A stretch of 64,000 nt of DNA. It comes from Actinobacillus lignieresii. GTDB lineage: Bacteria; Pseudomonadota; Gammaproteobacteria; Enterobacterales; Pasteurellaceae. Of this stretch, positions 34,967-49,064 are shown piece by piece. Location of the stretch: the NCBI RefSeq assembly GCF_900444945.1, contig NZ_UFRM01000001.1, forward strand, positions 878,501 to 942,500, read 5' to 3'. The notes under the pieces were generated by a model that saw only the letters and a program-made list of their open reading frames with translations, was not told where the DNA came from and did no database searches. The stretch's first letter is position 1. The number at the start of each line of letters is the position of its first letter. A program made the translations under genes and the position numbers.

Positions 34967-36296
34967 AACGTTGTTGCAAGCTGGATTGATCTTGTGCTTT
35001 TAACCACTGCAATTTTTCCTTAATTTGCTTTTCCATTCCCCGTTCCGTCGGGTGATAAAATACCGTATCTTTTAATTCCGGCGGGAAGTAGTTTTCGCCG
35101 GCGGCATAAGCGTTCGGTTCATGATGTGCGTAACGATATTCTTCACCGTAACCTAACGATTTCATCAACTTAGTCGGTGCATTGCGCAGATGTTCCGGCA
35201 CATCGTAATCTTTGCCCTCTTTCGCAAGACGTTTCGCCTCATTGAAAGCGTTATAAACCGCATTGCTTTTTGGCGCAACCGCCAAATAAATCACCGCTTG
35301 CGCAACCGCTCTTTCACCTTCGTAAGCCCCAACTCGGGTATAGCAATCCCAAGCGTTAATCGCAACTTGCATCGCTCTAGGGTCAGCATTGCCAATATCT
35401 TCCGAAGCGATTGCCAATAATCGGCGCGCAACATACAAAGGATCGCCGCCTGCGGTTAAAATTCTCGCATACCAATACAACGCGCCGTCCGGTGATGAGC
35501 CCCGTACCGACTTATGCAATGCCGAGATTAAATCATAGTAACGATCGCCGCCTTTATCAAAGCGCGCTTGTCGCTCTCCCAATACTTCGGCTAACAATGC
35601 TTTATTCAGGCGTTTTCCTTGAGGGGAAATCTCTGCCATATCCGACATCAGTTCTAAGCAATTTAAAGCGAATCTCGCATCCCCATTTACGTAATCGGCG
35701 AGTAATTCAATCACATTATCTTCGATGTAATAGCTTTCATTGCCTAATCCTCGTTCTTTATTGTAGAGGGCATTTGTTAAAACTTGCACAATTTCGACCA
35801 CTTGCAATGGCTTCAAAATATAAATTTTTGCACGAGAAAGTAAGGCGTTATTTAATTCAAAGGATGGATTCTCGGTTGTCGCACCGATAAAAATAATGGT
35901 GCCGTCTTCAATATGCGGCAGAAAAGCGTCTTGTTGGCTTTTATTAAAGCGGTGTACTTCATCGACAAAAAGTAATGTTCGTCTGCCGGTTTGTCTATTG
36001 AGCTTAGCCCGCTCTATCGCTTCTCTGATTTCCTTCACACCGCTGGTAACCGCAGAAAGGCGTTCCACTTCCGTATCAAAATGATGTGCAATAATTTCGG
36101 CCAACGTCGTTTTACCTGTGCCGGGAGGTCCCCAAAAGATCATAGAATGAGAATGTCCCGCTTCTATCGCACGACGTAACGGTTTACCTTCTCCGACAAG
36201 ATGAGATTGCCCGATATACTCCGCCAATGTGCGAGGACGCATTCTGGCGGGTAGCGGTCTAAAATCTGCTGAAAAATCAAAGGATAGACTACTCAT
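34956..36296 (-). CDS. rarA: Replication-associated recombination protein RarA (MgsA)
   Basis: AAA+ ATPase related to clamp-loader and RuvB proteins, acting at stalled replication forks. The 446-residue protein has Walker [10 protein letters not shown] near 56-64, Walker [11 protein letters not shown], sensor ATTENPSFE, and the C-terminal tetramerisation domain with [12 protein letters not shown] start at ATG 36296, seven bases after GGAG; an in-frame ATG two codons upstream lies only one base from it. The gene begins within about a dozen bases of the mreD stop and is probably transcribed with mreBCD. An uptake core forms its last codons. Confidence 0.94.
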   Translation of the reverse strand: MSSLSFDFSADFRPLPARMRPRTLAEYIGQSHLVGEGKPLRRAIEAGHSHSMIFWGPPGTGKTTLAEIIAHHFDTEVERLSAVTSGVKEIREAIERAKLNRQTGRRTLLFVDEVHRFNKSQQDAFLPHIEDGTIIFIGATTENPSFELNNALLSRAKIYILKPLQVVEIVQVLTNALYNKERGLGNESYYIEDNVIELLADYVNGDARFALNCLELMSDMAEISPQGKRLNKALLAEVLGERQARFDKGGDRYYDLISALHKSVRGSSPDGALYWYARILTAGGDPLYVARRLLAIASEDIGNADPRAMQVAINAWDCYTRVGAYEGERAVAQAVIYLAVAPKSNAVYNAFNEAKRLAKEGKDYDVPEHLRNAPTKLMKSLGYGEEYRYAHHEPNAYAAGENYFPPELKDTVFYHPTERGMEKQIKEKLQWLKAQDQSSLQQRYKR

Positions 36297-36308
36297 AGTC
36301 ATACTCCA

Positions 36309-36797
36309 TTAACGTAATCTGAGCTGACGACGAATTTGGCGCATAAGTAAGAAGATCCATGGCCATAAAATCCCACTGATTATCGCACCTAAAATTTCTT
36401 GAGTATTAAATTCGGCGCTATGTAATACCAATTCAACAAAGAAGATCATGAAACGGATAAGTATCACATAAAGCATCACCAAAATCGCCTGTAACCAAAG
36501 CGATAAGTTACGCAAAATAAGATGATGTTTCGCCACAAAATAAATCGCAATAGATAATACTAATGCATGAATGCCTAAAATAGAACCTAAAATTAGATCC
36601 CAAACGATACCGGCAACAAATGCCGTTCCGACACTAATTTTATTAGGTAAGGCCAACGCCCAATAGATAAGTACCAGTACGAGCCAACTTGGACGTAAAC
36701 CTTGCAACCCGACCGGCCATGGCATAATTTCCAATACAAAAGCAATAATAAAAATTAAAAGTAATACTAAAATCTGAAACAATGGATTCGTACGCAT
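36309..36797 (-). CDS. mreD: Rod shape-determining protein MreD
   Basis: Inner-membrane member of the elongasome that directs lateral wall growth with MreB and MreC. The 162-residue protein has five or six hydrophobic segments and the usual small size of the family, ending in a basic RRQLRLR tail. Its ATG overlaps the mreC stop codon as TAATG, so translation is coupled. Confidence 0.93.
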   Translation of the reverse strand: MRTNPLFQILVLLLIFIIAFVLEIMPWPVGLQGLRPSWLVLVLIYWALALPNKISVGTAFVAGIVWDLILGSILGIHALVLSIAIYFVAKHHLILRNLSLWLQAILVMLYVILIRFMIFFVELVLHSAEFNTQEILGAIISGILWPWIFLLMRQIRRQLRLR

Positions 36798-37846
36798 TAC
36801 TCGGCTCCTTGCTCTGTATGATTATTTTCTTCGTTATCCAATTCAAACTGGCTTTCCGGATTGATACTCTCATCCGAACCGTCTAATAATTCTTCCTTGC
36901 TTTCCTCTTTAACTTCTTCTTTTTTCTTCTCTTTTAAGCGTTCTAACGGATTTAAGCTGTTACGTCTTTCTTCCACCACATCACGTACTTGTTGCGGCGA
37001 TAAACTTTGCGCTTTACGTAATTCTTCGCCGGTAGGCCATAATAAGAGCAAATATCTTAAGCGATCAAAAGATGCGAGAGGACGAGCGACAATACGAGCA
37101 AATTGGCTTTGCGTATCATTGGTTACCGCTTCGACAATCGCAACCGGATAGCCTTCGGGGAATCTGCCGCCTAAACCTGAAGTAACTAACACATCGCCTT
37201 TGATTACATCAACCGAACGAGGTAAATTATCAATAAAAAGCTCGTCGTTATGCCCCGTACCGTTCGCAATACCGCGAACATCATTACGCAATACTTGCAC
37301 CGGCACGGCGTGAGTCACATCCGTAATTAATAATACTCGACTACTTTTCTCACCAACGGAAATAACCTGACCTACCACACCTTTTTCATCAATAATCGGC
37401 TGACCGACAAAGGCACCGTCACTTTTTCCTCGGTTAATAATCACTTGTTGGCGATAAGCGTCCATCTCGGCGGTTAAGACTTCGCCGATCTTTTTATATT
37501 CGTCTTGGCGTAACGGCGAACTCAGTAATAAACGTAATCGCTGGTTTTCTACTTTAAGTTGATCTAATAAAAGTAGATCCGCATTTTTTTCTCGCAACTG
37601 TTCTTTTAAAACATGATTTTCCATCTGCAACTTATTGTTATCAATAAAGTTGTTACTCACTCCATCTAATACGGAACGCGGCGTATTTGCAAAATAATAT
37701 AGACCGCTTATTGCAGTTTCCAGCATATTACGGAATTGAATGATCGCGCTGCTTCTACCGTCAAAAGCAATAAGCACGATAGAAATGACGATAGCAAGAA
37801 ATAGACGTACGCCTAATGACGGGGCTTTAGCAAAAATTGGTTTCAT
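36797..37846 (-). CDS. mreC: Rod shape-determining protein MreC
   Basis: Membrane-anchored periplasmic scaffold of the rod complex. The 349-residue protein has one N-terminal membrane segment (about 12-32), a coiled coil (about 65-110), two beta domains (VISVGEKSSRVLLITD and DVLVTSGLGGRFPEGYPVAIV), and an unusually acidic C-terminal tail rich in Glu, Asp and Asn (about 300-349). The tail is longer than in E. coli. It follows mreB after about 117 bases that contain a stable hairpin. Confidence 0.94.
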   Translation of the reverse strand: MKPIFAKAPSLGVRLFLAIVISIVLIAFDGRSSAIIQFRNMLETAISGLYYFANTPRSVLDGVSNNFIDNNKLQMENHVLKEQLREKNADLLLLDQLKVENQRLRLLLSSPLRQDEYKKIGEVLTAEMDAYRQQVIINRGKSDGAFVGQPIIDEKGVVGQVISVGEKSSRVLLITDVTHAVPVQVLRNDVRGIANGTGHNDELFIDNLPRSVDVIKGDVLVTSGLGGRFPEGYPVAIVEAVTNDTQSQFARIVARPLASFDRLRYLLLLWPTGEELRKAQSLSPQQVRDVVEERRNSLNPLERLKEKKKEEVKEESKEELLDGSDESINPESQFELDNEENNHTEQGAE

Positions 37847-37899
37847 TGTTCACTATTTTGAGAAGTAAATGAGTGAGAGATGGAGATTGATAATAAACA

Positions 37900-37932
37900 A
37901 TGGATAATGGACATTTCACTGCCATTATCCAT
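37900..37932. other. Hairpin between mreB and mreC
   Basis: ATGGATAATGG (37900-37910) and CCATTATCCAT (37922-37932) form an 11-bp perfect stem with an 11-base loop. No T-run follows on the minus strand, so it looks more like an mRNA-stability or processing element that separates high mreB from lower mreCD levels. Confidence 0.6.
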
Positions 37933-37962
37933 CGTAAATACTCATATCAATAAATAGTCGGC

Positions 37963-39117
<1,155 letters not shown>

Positions 39118-39158
39118 TCAATGAATAATTTAGGTAAAAGAAAATTACTTGCATTTAA

Positions 39159-39191
39159 ACAAAAAAACGCCACTCTTTTGGAGTGGCGTTT
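39159..39191 (-). terminator. Terminator after gapA
   Basis: AACGCCACTC (39166-39175) pairs with GAGTGGCGTT (39181-39190) around TTTTG; a T-run follows on the minus strand. Confidence 0.85.
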
Positions 39192-39210
39192 CAAATCAGA
39201 AACTAATTAA

Positions 39211-40227
<1,017 letters not shown>

Positions 40228-40347
40228 CTATATTTAAAGTTAAACAAAATTCGTTCTTCCATACTCTGAAAGTGCAAGGATTATAGCACATATTCTAATA
40301 TGCCTTTCAACTAAAAGAACGCAATCCAATATAACAGATAAATTTTT

Positions 40348-40363
40348 TGTGATCTATGTCAAA
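40348..40363. promoter_or_regulatory. CRP-like site between gapA and msrB
   Basis: TGTGA-TCTATG-TCAAA: perfect left half, three of five in the right half. It lies about 133 bases upstream of gapA and 75 upstream of msrB, so either divergent gene could be the target. Confidence 0.4.
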
Positions 40364-40437
40364 ATTTCAAAATTTGTAACGCTAAAGAGGTAAAAAAACG
40401 GTAGAATTGGAGAATAATTTCTATCTTAGGAGTGAAA

Positions 40438-40833
40438 ATGATTAAAGATATTGACGAACTAACGGAAGAACAGGTTGAAATTCTGATTAATCATGGTACG
40501 GAAATGCCATATTCCGGCAAGTTTCTTAATGAAAATCGCATAGGAACCTACCGCTGCGCCCGTTGCCATAACGCCCTATTCCGTTCGGATACAAAATTTG
40601 ATGCCGGCTGCGGCTGGCCTAGCTTCTACGAAGCAGTTTCAGACGACGCATTACGCTATTTGGACGACTATAGTTTAGGTCGCCACCGTACCGAAATTCG
40701 CTGCGGTAACTGCGATTCGCATATGGGGCACGTATTTAATGACGGCCCTCCACCGACCGGTTTACGCTTCTGCCTGAATTCCATCGCACTCAACTTTAAA
40801 TGGGATGAAACCGGTGAAGAAATTGACGGTTAA
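40438..40833 (+). CDS. msrB: Peptide methionine-R-sulfoxide reductase MsrB
   Basis: Repairs methionine-R-sulfoxide in proteins. I start at ATG 40438, five bases after AGGAG; an in-frame GTG at 40432 overlaps that site. The 131-residue protein has two zinc-binding CxxC pairs (CARC and CGNC), the GCGWPSFYEA substrate motif, HMGHVFNDGPPPTGLRFC and the catalytic Cys in RFCLNS. It is a single-domain MsrB with no signal peptide, so cytoplasmic. Divergent from gapA, convergent with leuB. Confidence 0.95.
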   Translation: MIKDIDELTEEQVEILINHGTEMPYSGKFLNENRIGTYRCARCHNALFRSDTKFDAGCGWPSFYEAVSDDALRYLDDYSLGRHRTEIRCGNCDSHMGHVFNDGPPPTGLRFCLNSIALNFKWDETGEEIDG

Positions 40834-40877
40834 TTAATTTTATAAATTAAATATCATTTTCTACATTAAGCATAAAG

Positions 40878-40942
40878 ACAAGCGGTCGAAATTTAAAGAA
40901 TTTTTGCAAATTATTTTCAAATTTCGACCGCTTGTTTATACG
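40878..40942. terminator. Bidirectional terminator between msrB and leuB
   Basis: ACAAGCGGTCGAAATTT pairs with AAATTTCGACCGCTTGT, a 17-bp stem based on two opposed uptake cores (40878-40886 and 40927-40935). TTTATA follows on the plus strand. Confidence 0.75.
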
Positions 40943-40956
40943 AAATAATTCACTAG

Positions 40957-42051
<1,095 letters not shown>

Positions 42052-42153
42052 TTATTGTTATGTAAAGATTTAAACATTCTACCTTAAAATTTCGGTTATT
42101 GGGTGGGAAATGATGAAATTTGATTTAGAATGCCGTGTGATGAGAGAGGTAAT

Positions 42154-42384
42154 ATGCAAACATCATTGTTAAAAATACTGTCATTGGCAATTTTGAGCCA
42201 AAATTTGACCGCTTGCGGCACGATTGTCAGCCTAACTGAGGGCGATTATTCCGTTTATGCCGGAGTGACTAAAGACTTTGAAACAATCCAAAACGGAGGA
42301 ATCTTAAGTATTCCGGCAGTTGTCGATTTACCACTCAGTTTTGTATTGGATACCTTAATATTGCCGGTAACCTTAAGCCAATAA
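42154..42384 (+). CDS. YceK/YidQ-family small lipoprotein (DUF1375)
   Basis: A 76-residue predicted lipoprotein with start at ATG 42154 after AGAGG. A hydrophobic signal ends in the lipobox LTAC (Cys21). The body resembles YceK/YidQ: CGTIVSLTEGDYSVYAGVTKD and a closing IPAVVDLPLSFVLDTLILPVTL. The role is unknown; family members are small envelope lipoproteins. It contains a degenerate uptake sequence in the signal region (TTGACCGCTTGCGG). Confidence 0.78.
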   Translation: MQTSLLKILSLAILSQNLTACGTIVSLTEGDYSVYAGVTKDFETIQNGGILSIPAVVDLPLSFVLDTLILPVTLSQ

Positions 42385-42429
42385 AAAATAAGGAATAGCT
42401 TAGAGAAGAATAAAATAGAAAAGTTAAGT

Positions 42430-42506
42430 TGGTCCCCCCTACCGGACTTGAACCAGTGACCAAGCGATTATGAGTCGCCTGCTCTAACCGACTGAGCTAA
42501 GGGGGG
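42430..42506 (-). tRNA. ileX: tRNA-Ile2 (CAU anticodon, modified to lysidine)
   Basis: A 77-base cloverleaf with encoded CCA. Acceptor CCCCCCT pairs with AGGGGGG, D-loop TTAGCTCAGTCGGTTAGAGC, anticodon stem GGCGA-CTCATAA-TCGCT with CAT, T-loop GGTTCAAGTCC. The stem and variable region GCAGGCGACTCATAATCGCT match E. coli tRNA-Ile2 rather than elongator Met or initiator, so it should read AUA after TilS modification. Simple anticodon-based annotation would call it Met. Confidence 0.92.
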
Positions 42507-42603
42507 ATAAAGAAATGAGGTTGGATTATAGGGAAATTTTGGGTGTTCGTCTAGCGTTAGGCAAACACCCGCATAAAAAACATACTAGCGAATAAATTAC
42601 ACT

Positions 42604-43341
42604 TTATTCCGTACGCCAAATAAGGCTTGCCATACGTCCTGTCCGTTTATCTCGTCGATAAGAGAAAAAATCTTCCCGTTCGGTCACGGTACAATGCTCT
42701 CCGCCGGAAATTTCGGTAATGCCAAGTTTACGTAATCGCTGCCGAGCAATTTGGTAAAGATTTCCTAAAAATTTACCGCTTGCTGTCGGGTCAACAACAA
42801 ATGCCTGCTCCGCTTGCGGATCAAAGGCACAAAACTGTTCAATCACTTCTTTGCCGACTTGGAATTTAGTTGGACCGATTGCCGGCCCTAACCATGCACA
42901 AATATCCGTCGGCGAACAAGCAAATTCCGCTACCGTATTTTCTAATACACCATCGCACAAGCCTCGCCATCCGGCATGAGCCGCCGCGACTTCTTTTCCG
43001 TCTTTACTATAGAAAAGTACCGGCAAACAATCTGCCGTCATCACTAAGCAAACCTGATTCGGTTGATCGGTATAAACCGCATCCGCTTCCAAATTATCAC
43101 CGTCATACGGTAGGCGAATCACACGAGTACTGTGTGTTTGCGTTAAAAATAGCGGAAAATGCGGCAAGCCGAACTGCTCTACCAATAACCGGCGATTTTG
43201 TTTCACATCCTTAGGATTATCACCGACATGATCACCTAAATTAAAGCTATCAAAAGGGGGTTGGCTAACACCACCTGTTCTAACGGTAGTAAAAGCACGA
43301 ATATGTTCCAGCGCATGCCAATTGGGCGTAATGTTTTTCAT
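42604..43341 (-). CDS. pgeF: PgeF/YfiH family multicopper-like peptidoglycan editing factor
   Basis: A 245-residue member of the YfiH/LACC1 (DUF152) family. Family metal-site residues are visible: FLTQTHSTRV, the ADAVYTDQ and MTADCLPVLF block, and HAGWRGLCDGVL, followed by WLGPAIGPTKFQVG. E. coli YfiH has been called a peptidoglycan editing factor, and homologues act on purine nucleosides; the cellular role in Pasteurellaceae is not shown. It ends upstream of the tRNA and begins 27 bases after ridA on the same strand, so it is probably co-transcribed with it. Confidence 0.9.
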   Translation of the reverse strand: MKNITPNWHALEHIRAFTTVRTGGVSQPPFDSFNLGDHVGDNPKDVKQNRRLLVEQFGLPHFPLFLTQTHSTRVIRLPYDGDNLEADAVYTDQPNQVCLVMTADCLPVLFYSKDGKEVAAAHAGWRGLCDGVLENTVAEFACSPTDICAWLGPAIGPTKFQVGKEVIEQFCAFDPQAEQAFVVDPTASGKFLGNLYQIARQRLRKLGITEISGGEHCTVTEREDFFSYRRDKRTGRMASLIWRTE

Positions 43342-43368
43342 TGCAAAATTTTCTCTAAAAATGACCGC

Positions 43369-43758
43369 TTATTTGCGTACCGCAATCGCTTCAATCTCTA
43401 AACCGACATCTTTCGGTAAACGAGCGACTTCAACGCAAGAACGCGCCGGAAATGCCGGATGATTATTTTCACGGAAAAACGCTTCATATTCAGCATTAAC
43501 GGTTGCGAAATCATTCAGGTCTTTGACAAAAACGGTTGTTTTAACAATATCCGCCACACTTAAACCGGCTTGTTCAACAATCGCTTTGACATTTTCTAAT
43601 GATTGGCGCGCTTGTTGCGTAATATCAGTTGGAATCTCGCCCGTTTGCGGATTAACCGGAATTTGTCCTGATGTTAGAACCAAATTACCTAAATCAACCG
43701 CTTGTACGTATGGACCGATTGCCGCCGGTGCTTTTTCCGTATGAATAACTTTAGTCAT
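43369..43758 (-). CDS. ridA: RidA (YjgF/YER057c/UK114) enamine/imine deaminase
   Basis: Hydrolyses reactive 2-aminoacrylate and related enamines from PLP enzymes to keto acids plus ammonia, protecting metabolism. The 129-residue protein is family length, with the conserved Arg in PARSCVEVARLPKD near 103-116 and the GQIPVNPQTGEI loop. AGGAATT precedes the ATG. An uptake core lies in the coding region at 43697-43705, encoding part of QAVDLG. pgeF follows closely. Confidence 0.95.
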   Translation of the reverse strand: MTKVIHTEKAPAAIGPYVQAVDLGNLVLTSGQIPVNPQTGEIPTDITQQARQSLENVKAIVEQAGLSVADIVKTTVFVKDLNDFATVNAEYEAFFRENNHPAFPARSCVEVARLPKDVGLEIEAIAVRK

Positions 43759-43850
43759 AGTGAATTCCTTCTTTTAGTAATGAAAAATAGTGCGTTTAAT
43801 GATAATATCTCCCACCTTTTATTTCTACCCCTAATCTCAAGAGAAATAGT

Positions 43851-44852
43851 ATGAGCATTAACGTTACTGAAATCGTCCTGCACCAGATTCATCAAACCGA
43901 AGGCGAAACACCTGAGTTAAATACGGTACTTCGCGACAATCTACTTGCCATCAGTCCTGAAGTGGAGCAAATGATGTTACAACTTCACCAAGCTTACCAA
44001 AGTAAAGCGAAGGCTTACGGTATATTTAAAAATGAATCTATTTTTGCTCAGCAACTTAATCGCTTATTAGAACAGGAAACTGATTTTTTACCGTTCAGTC
44101 ACAGTTGTGCGAAAATGCTTTCTAGCGAATTAGCCAAATATCCTTTTGCATCAGGCGGGACTTTTATTCTTTGTCGCTATAACTTTTTAGCAACGGATTA
44201 TTTATTTATCGCATTGATTGATAGCCGTACTTCTATGCTGGTGGACGACCAATTAGAGATAAAACGTACCGAATATTTAGATATTACCCAGTATGATATT
44301 GCTTGCCGTATCAATTTGACCGAATTAAAAATCAATGCGCAATCAAACCGCTATCTCACCTTTATTAAAGGACGAGTCGGACGAAAAATTGCGGACTTCT
44401 TTATGGATTTTCTGAGTGCGGAAGAAGGTTTAAATCCTCAATTACAAAATCAGACGCTTTTACAAGCGGTGAGCGATTATTGCGATCAAGGCGAATTATC
44501 CGCACCGCAAACACGTGAAGTGAAAAAACAAGTATTTGAATACTGTAAAGGACAAATTAACAGCGGTGAGGAAATCGCACTAAGTGAATTATCCGAAGCG
44601 CTACCGACACTCAACGAAGTTGATTTTGCACAATTTACTCAAGAACAAGAATACGGACTTGAAGAAAATATTCCGCCGGTACGTAATGCGTTAAAAACCT
44701 TAACCAAATATTCCGGCTCGGGCAAAGGCGTAACCATTAGTTTTAATGCGGAATTACTCGGCGAACGTTTAATTTGGGATGAACTAAACGATACATTAAC
44801 CATCAAAGGATTGCCGGCGAATTTGCGTGATCAGTTAGCACGCAATAAGTAA
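43851..44852 (+). CDS. yejK: Nucleoid-associated protein NdpA (YejK)
   Basis: A 333-residue member of the YejK/NdpA nucleoid-associated family, found on nucleoids in E. coli and interacting with topoisomerases in some species. Landmarks: [17 protein letters not shown] start, [24 protein letters not shown] near 102-125, and the conserved [15 protein letters not shown] near 175-189. An uptake core occurs inside at 44462-44470. The start ATG follows AAGAGAAAT. Monocistronic or shared with bamE 70 bases downstream. Confidence 0.93.
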   Translation: MSINVTEIVLHQIHQTEGETPELNTVLRDNLLAISPEVEQMMLQLHQAYQSKAKAYGIFKNESIFAQQLNRLLEQETDFLPFSHSCAKMLSSELAKYPFASGGTFILCRYNFLATDYLFIALIDSRTSMLVDDQLEIKRTEYLDITQYDIACRINLTELKINAQSNRYLTFIKGRVGRKIADFFMDFLSAEEGLNPQLQNQTLLQAVSDYCDQGELSAPQTREVKKQVFEYCKGQINSGEEIALSELSEALPTLNEVDFAQFTQEQEYGLEENIPPVRNALKTLTKYSGSGKGVTISFNAELLGERLIWDELNDTLTIKGLPANLRDQLARNK

Positions 44853-44922
44853 TGGAAAATTTTTATTAGTTTGGGTATTATCTATCCAATCATTTTGAAC
44901 AATTCAAAGGTCGATAAATATT

Positions 44923-45267
44923 ATGAAAATGAAATCTCTGTTAGCTATCGCACTACTTGCGGTGGGGGTAACCTCTTGTTCTACCGTAAAAAAAGTCGTG
45001 TATCGTATTGATGTTCCGCAAGGCAATTACTTAGAACAAGAAAAGATTGACCAAGTTAAAGTCGGTATGGATAAAACGCAAGTACAATATTTGCTTGGTA
45101 CGCCGATGCTAAAAGATACCTTTAATCAAGATCGTTGGAGTTATGTTTATATCAAACGCGAAGGCTATAATGATCCTATCCAACATACGCTTTTTGTTAA
45201 TTTCGATAGTAAAGGTCTTGTAAGTAATATCACCTTAGACAAACCTATTACGAATGAAGCGCAATAA
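44923..45267 (+). CDS. bamE: Outer-membrane assembly lipoprotein BamE (SmpA/OmlA)
   Basis: Small lipoprotein of the BAM complex that inserts outer-membrane beta-barrels with BamA (also in this window at 60728). The 114-residue protein has a signal peptide and lipobox ending GVTSC with Cys19, then the SmpA/OmlA core with GNYLEQEKIDQVKVGMDKTQ, LLGTPMLKDTFNQDRW and YVY. An AAAGG site lies upstream; a second ATG two codons in is possible. A clear terminator follows. Confidence 0.94.
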   Translation: MKMKSLLAIALLAVGVTSCSTVKKVVYRIDVPQGNYLEQEKIDQVKVGMDKTQVQYLLGTPMLKDTFNQDRWSYVYIKREGYNDPIQHTLFVNFDSKGLVSNITLDKPITNEAQ

Positions 45268-45285
45268 TCATTGACAACTTCAAAC

Positions 45286-45314
45286 GCCCACTTTATATAG
45301 TGGGCTTTCTTTTA
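45286..45314 (+). terminator. Terminator after bamE
   Basis: GCCCACT (45286-45292) pairs with AGTGGGC (45299-45305), followed by TTTCTTTT. Confidence 0.85.
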
Positions 45315-46911
<1,597 letters not shown>

Positions 46912-46927
46912 CAATTTTATATAATAT

Positions 46928-46955
46928 AAACCCTCTTCGGAGGGTTTCTTTTTGC
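46928..46955 (+). terminator. Terminator after gdhA
   Basis: AAACCCTC-TTCG-GAGGGTTT hairpin followed by CTTTTT. Confidence 0.9.
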
Positions 46956-47006
46956 GCAAAATAAAAAGTTTATGCTATGCTGTGACAAACAGATATAGGA
47001 ATAAAT

Positions 47007-47465
47007 ATGATGAGAAAAATTCTATTTACATTAGTTTGTGCAACATTAGCTCATACCGGTTTTGCAAATTCTGCGGAAAATTCGACCGCTTATACGGAGC
47101 AAGTTAAATATAAAATATCCGAAACGGATATAAAAATACTTATACGTCAGCTGAATAATATCGAACAATGTATATTTCCGGATCTTGCTAAGCCCGACTA
47201 TCAAAAGATCTATGATAATTGGTCGGTTGCCGAAAATATGACGATGTTCTATTTTCAGCAAAATCTCTTAACAGAGCTGATCGGCGAACAAAATGCGCAA
47301 TTTATTGAAAAAGATAAACTCTCACGCCAATATTTTGAACAAATGCACGAGAAATACAACCATCAAAAAGCCAGTGTAGATAAATCCCGCTGTGAAGATT
47401 TCAAACCGATATATGCGCAAATCAAACAGCGAATTGAATACTCTATACCGCAGGTGTATAAGTAA
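47007..47465 (+). CDS. Unknown exported protein
   Basis: I do not recognise this 152-residue protein. It has a signal peptide (about 1-20, MMRKILFTLVCATLAHTGFA) and a mature, largely helical, charged body with several Tyr and Gln. Two cysteines remain after processing (in EQCIFPDL and SRCEDFKP), which could form one disulfide with help from DsbA/DsbC. No membrane segment follows the signal. AGGAA precedes the ATG and a bidirectional terminator follows. A degenerate uptake sequence (TCGACCGCTTATAC) lies inside. Its codon use looks like its neighbours. Periplasmic location is inferred. Confidence 0.75.
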   Translation: MMRKILFTLVCATLAHTGFANSAENSTAYTEQVKYKISETDIKILIRQLNNIEQCIFPDLAKPDYQKIYDNWSVAENMTMFYFQQNLLTELIGEQNAQFIEKDKLSRQYFEQMHEKYNHQKASVDKSRCEDFKPIYAQIKQRIEYSIPQVYK

Positions 47466-47485
47466 GATAAAAATATCATACAGAA

Positions 47486-47524
47486 AAGCCCTTGATTCCT
47501 CTCGGACTCAAGGGCTTGTTTTTA
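47486..47524. terminator. Bidirectional terminator between the unknown gene and purF
   Basis: AAGCCCTTGA (47486-47495) pairs with TCAAGGGCTT (47508-47517), with TTTTT after it on the plus strand and AAAA before it for the minus strand. Confidence 0.85.
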
Positions 47525-47533
47525 TGCTTTAAT

Positions 47534-49051
47534 TTAGTTTTCGTTATGAATTTCTAAATTGGTTGCTTGTTTTGCAGCTTTGGCTTTCGCTTTATCGTTA
47601 CGTGCGCAAGCAATCGCATCAAGGTAAGCTTTATCTACATCTCCGGTAATATATTCGCCGGTAAATACCGAAGCATCGAAATGATGAATTGCCGGATTTT
47701 CGGTTTGTACCGCTTTATAAAGCGCTTCAAGATCTTGGAAAATCAGTTTATCCACACCAATCATTTCCGCGACTTCTTCCACCGAGCGGTCATAAGCTAC
47801 GAGTTCTTCGCAAGTCGGCATATCAATACCGTATACGTTCGGATAACGAATTTCCGGCGCGGCTGAAGCGAAGTAAACTTTCTTCGCACCGGCGGCACGT
47901 GCCATTTCAACGATCTGTTCGGATGTTGTTCCGCGAACGATAGAGTCATCGACTAATAACACGTTTTTGCCTTTAAACTCGCTGGCAATCGCATTTAATT
48001 TACGGCGTACCGAGCTTTTACGCTGCGCTTGTCCCGGCATAATAAAGGTACGAGCGACATAGCGGTTTTTCACAAAACCTTGGCGATAAGGTTTGTATAA
48101 AACGTTTGCGATGCGTACCGCAATATCGTTTGAGGTTTCAGGAATCGGAATCACTACATCAATTTCATCGACCATTCTGCCCCATTCGCGTTTAATTTTT
48201 TCGCCTAATAATTCGCCCATATGTACACGCGCACCGTAAACGGATACGCCGTCAATCACGGAATCCGGACGAGCGAAATAAACGTACTCAAAAATACATG
48301 GGTTTAATTTCGGATTATCCGCACAAATTGCGGAATGTAATTCGCCGTCGAAGGTAATATAAACCGCTTCGCCCGGATTTACGTCACGGACAAATTCAAA
48401 ACCGACAATATCTAAAGCAACGCTTTCGGAAGCAAACACATACTCCGTTTTGCCTTCTACAACACGTTTACCTAATACTAGCGGACGAATACCGAACGGA
48501 TCTCGGAATGCCACCATACCGTGACCGATAATCATCGCGATACACGCATAAGCACCGCGAATCGCTTCGTTGGTTTTACGTACCGTTTCAAAAATATTTT
48601 CCGGCGTTAAATGTGATGTCGGATATTGATCCAAATAATGCGCAAAAATATTCAGTAACGATTCCGAATCCGAATTGGTATTCACGTGACGACGAGCTTC
48701 TTTGAATAAACGTTCTTTTAATTCGGCGTTATTAGTTAAGTTGCCGTTATGGACTAAGGTTAAACCGAAAGGCGAGTTTACATAGAAAGGTTGTGCTTCC
48801 GAAACACTGGACGAGCCGGCAGTCGGATAACGAACATGTCCGATCCCCGCATTACCTTGTAATCTGAGCATATGCTCTTGACGAAATACGTCACTTACCA
48901 AGCCGTTAGCTTTACGTAGGCGGAAGCGGTTTTCATCATCAATTGTGACGATACCTGCGGCATCTTGCCCGCGATGTTGAAGTAATGTTAAGCCATCATA
49001 AATCGCCTGATTAACCGGCGATCCCCCAATAATGCCGACAATGCCGCACAT
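47534..49051 (-). CDS. purF: Amidophosphoribosyltransferase PurF
   Basis: First committed step of purine synthesis: glutamine plus PRPP to 5-phosphoribosylamine. The 505-residue protein has the N-terminal glutaminase with catalytic Cys2 after Met ([10 protein letters not shown]) and the C-terminal phosphoribosyltransferase with the PRPP loop [16 protein letters not shown] near 362-377. It follows cvpA after 13 bases, the usual cvpA-purF pair, and should share the PurR box upstream of cvpA. Confidence 0.97.
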   Translation of the reverse strand: MCGIVGIIGGSPVNQAIYDGLTLLQHRGQDAAGIVTIDDENRFRLRKANGLVSDVFRQEHMLRLQGNAGIGHVRYPTAGSSSVSEAQPFYVNSPFGLTLVHNGNLTNNAELKERLFKEARRHVNTNSDSESLLNIFAHYLDQYPTSHLTPENIFETVRKTNEAIRGAYACIAMIIGHGMVAFRDPFGIRPLVLGKRVVEGKTEYVFASESVALDIVGFEFVRDVNPGEAVYITFDGELHSAICADNPKLNPCIFEYVYFARPDSVIDGVSVYGARVHMGELLGEKIKREWGRMVDEIDVVIPIPETSNDIAVRIANVLYKPYRQGFVKNRYVARTFIMPGQAQRKSSVRRKLNAIASEFKGKNVLLVDDSIVRGTTSEQIVEMARAAGAKKVYFASAAPEIRYPNVYGIDMPTCEELVAYDRSVEEVAEMIGVDKLIFQDLEALYKAVQTENPAIHHFDASVFTGEYITGDVDKAYLDAIACARNDKAKAKAAKQATNLEIHNEN

Positions 49052-49064
49052 ATAAAAAACCTCT

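Noticed and set aside
42430..42506. Elongator or initiator tRNA-Met
   Set aside because: The anticodon-stem and variable-region sequence fit tRNA-Ile2, and the acceptor has C1-G72 rather than the initiator mismatch.
42541..42570. GGGTGTT/AACACCC hairpin between pgeF and the tRNA gene as a terminator
   Set aside because: The 7-bp stem is real but has a 16-base loop and no T-run on the minus strand; it could equally be leader or processing structure for the tRNA.
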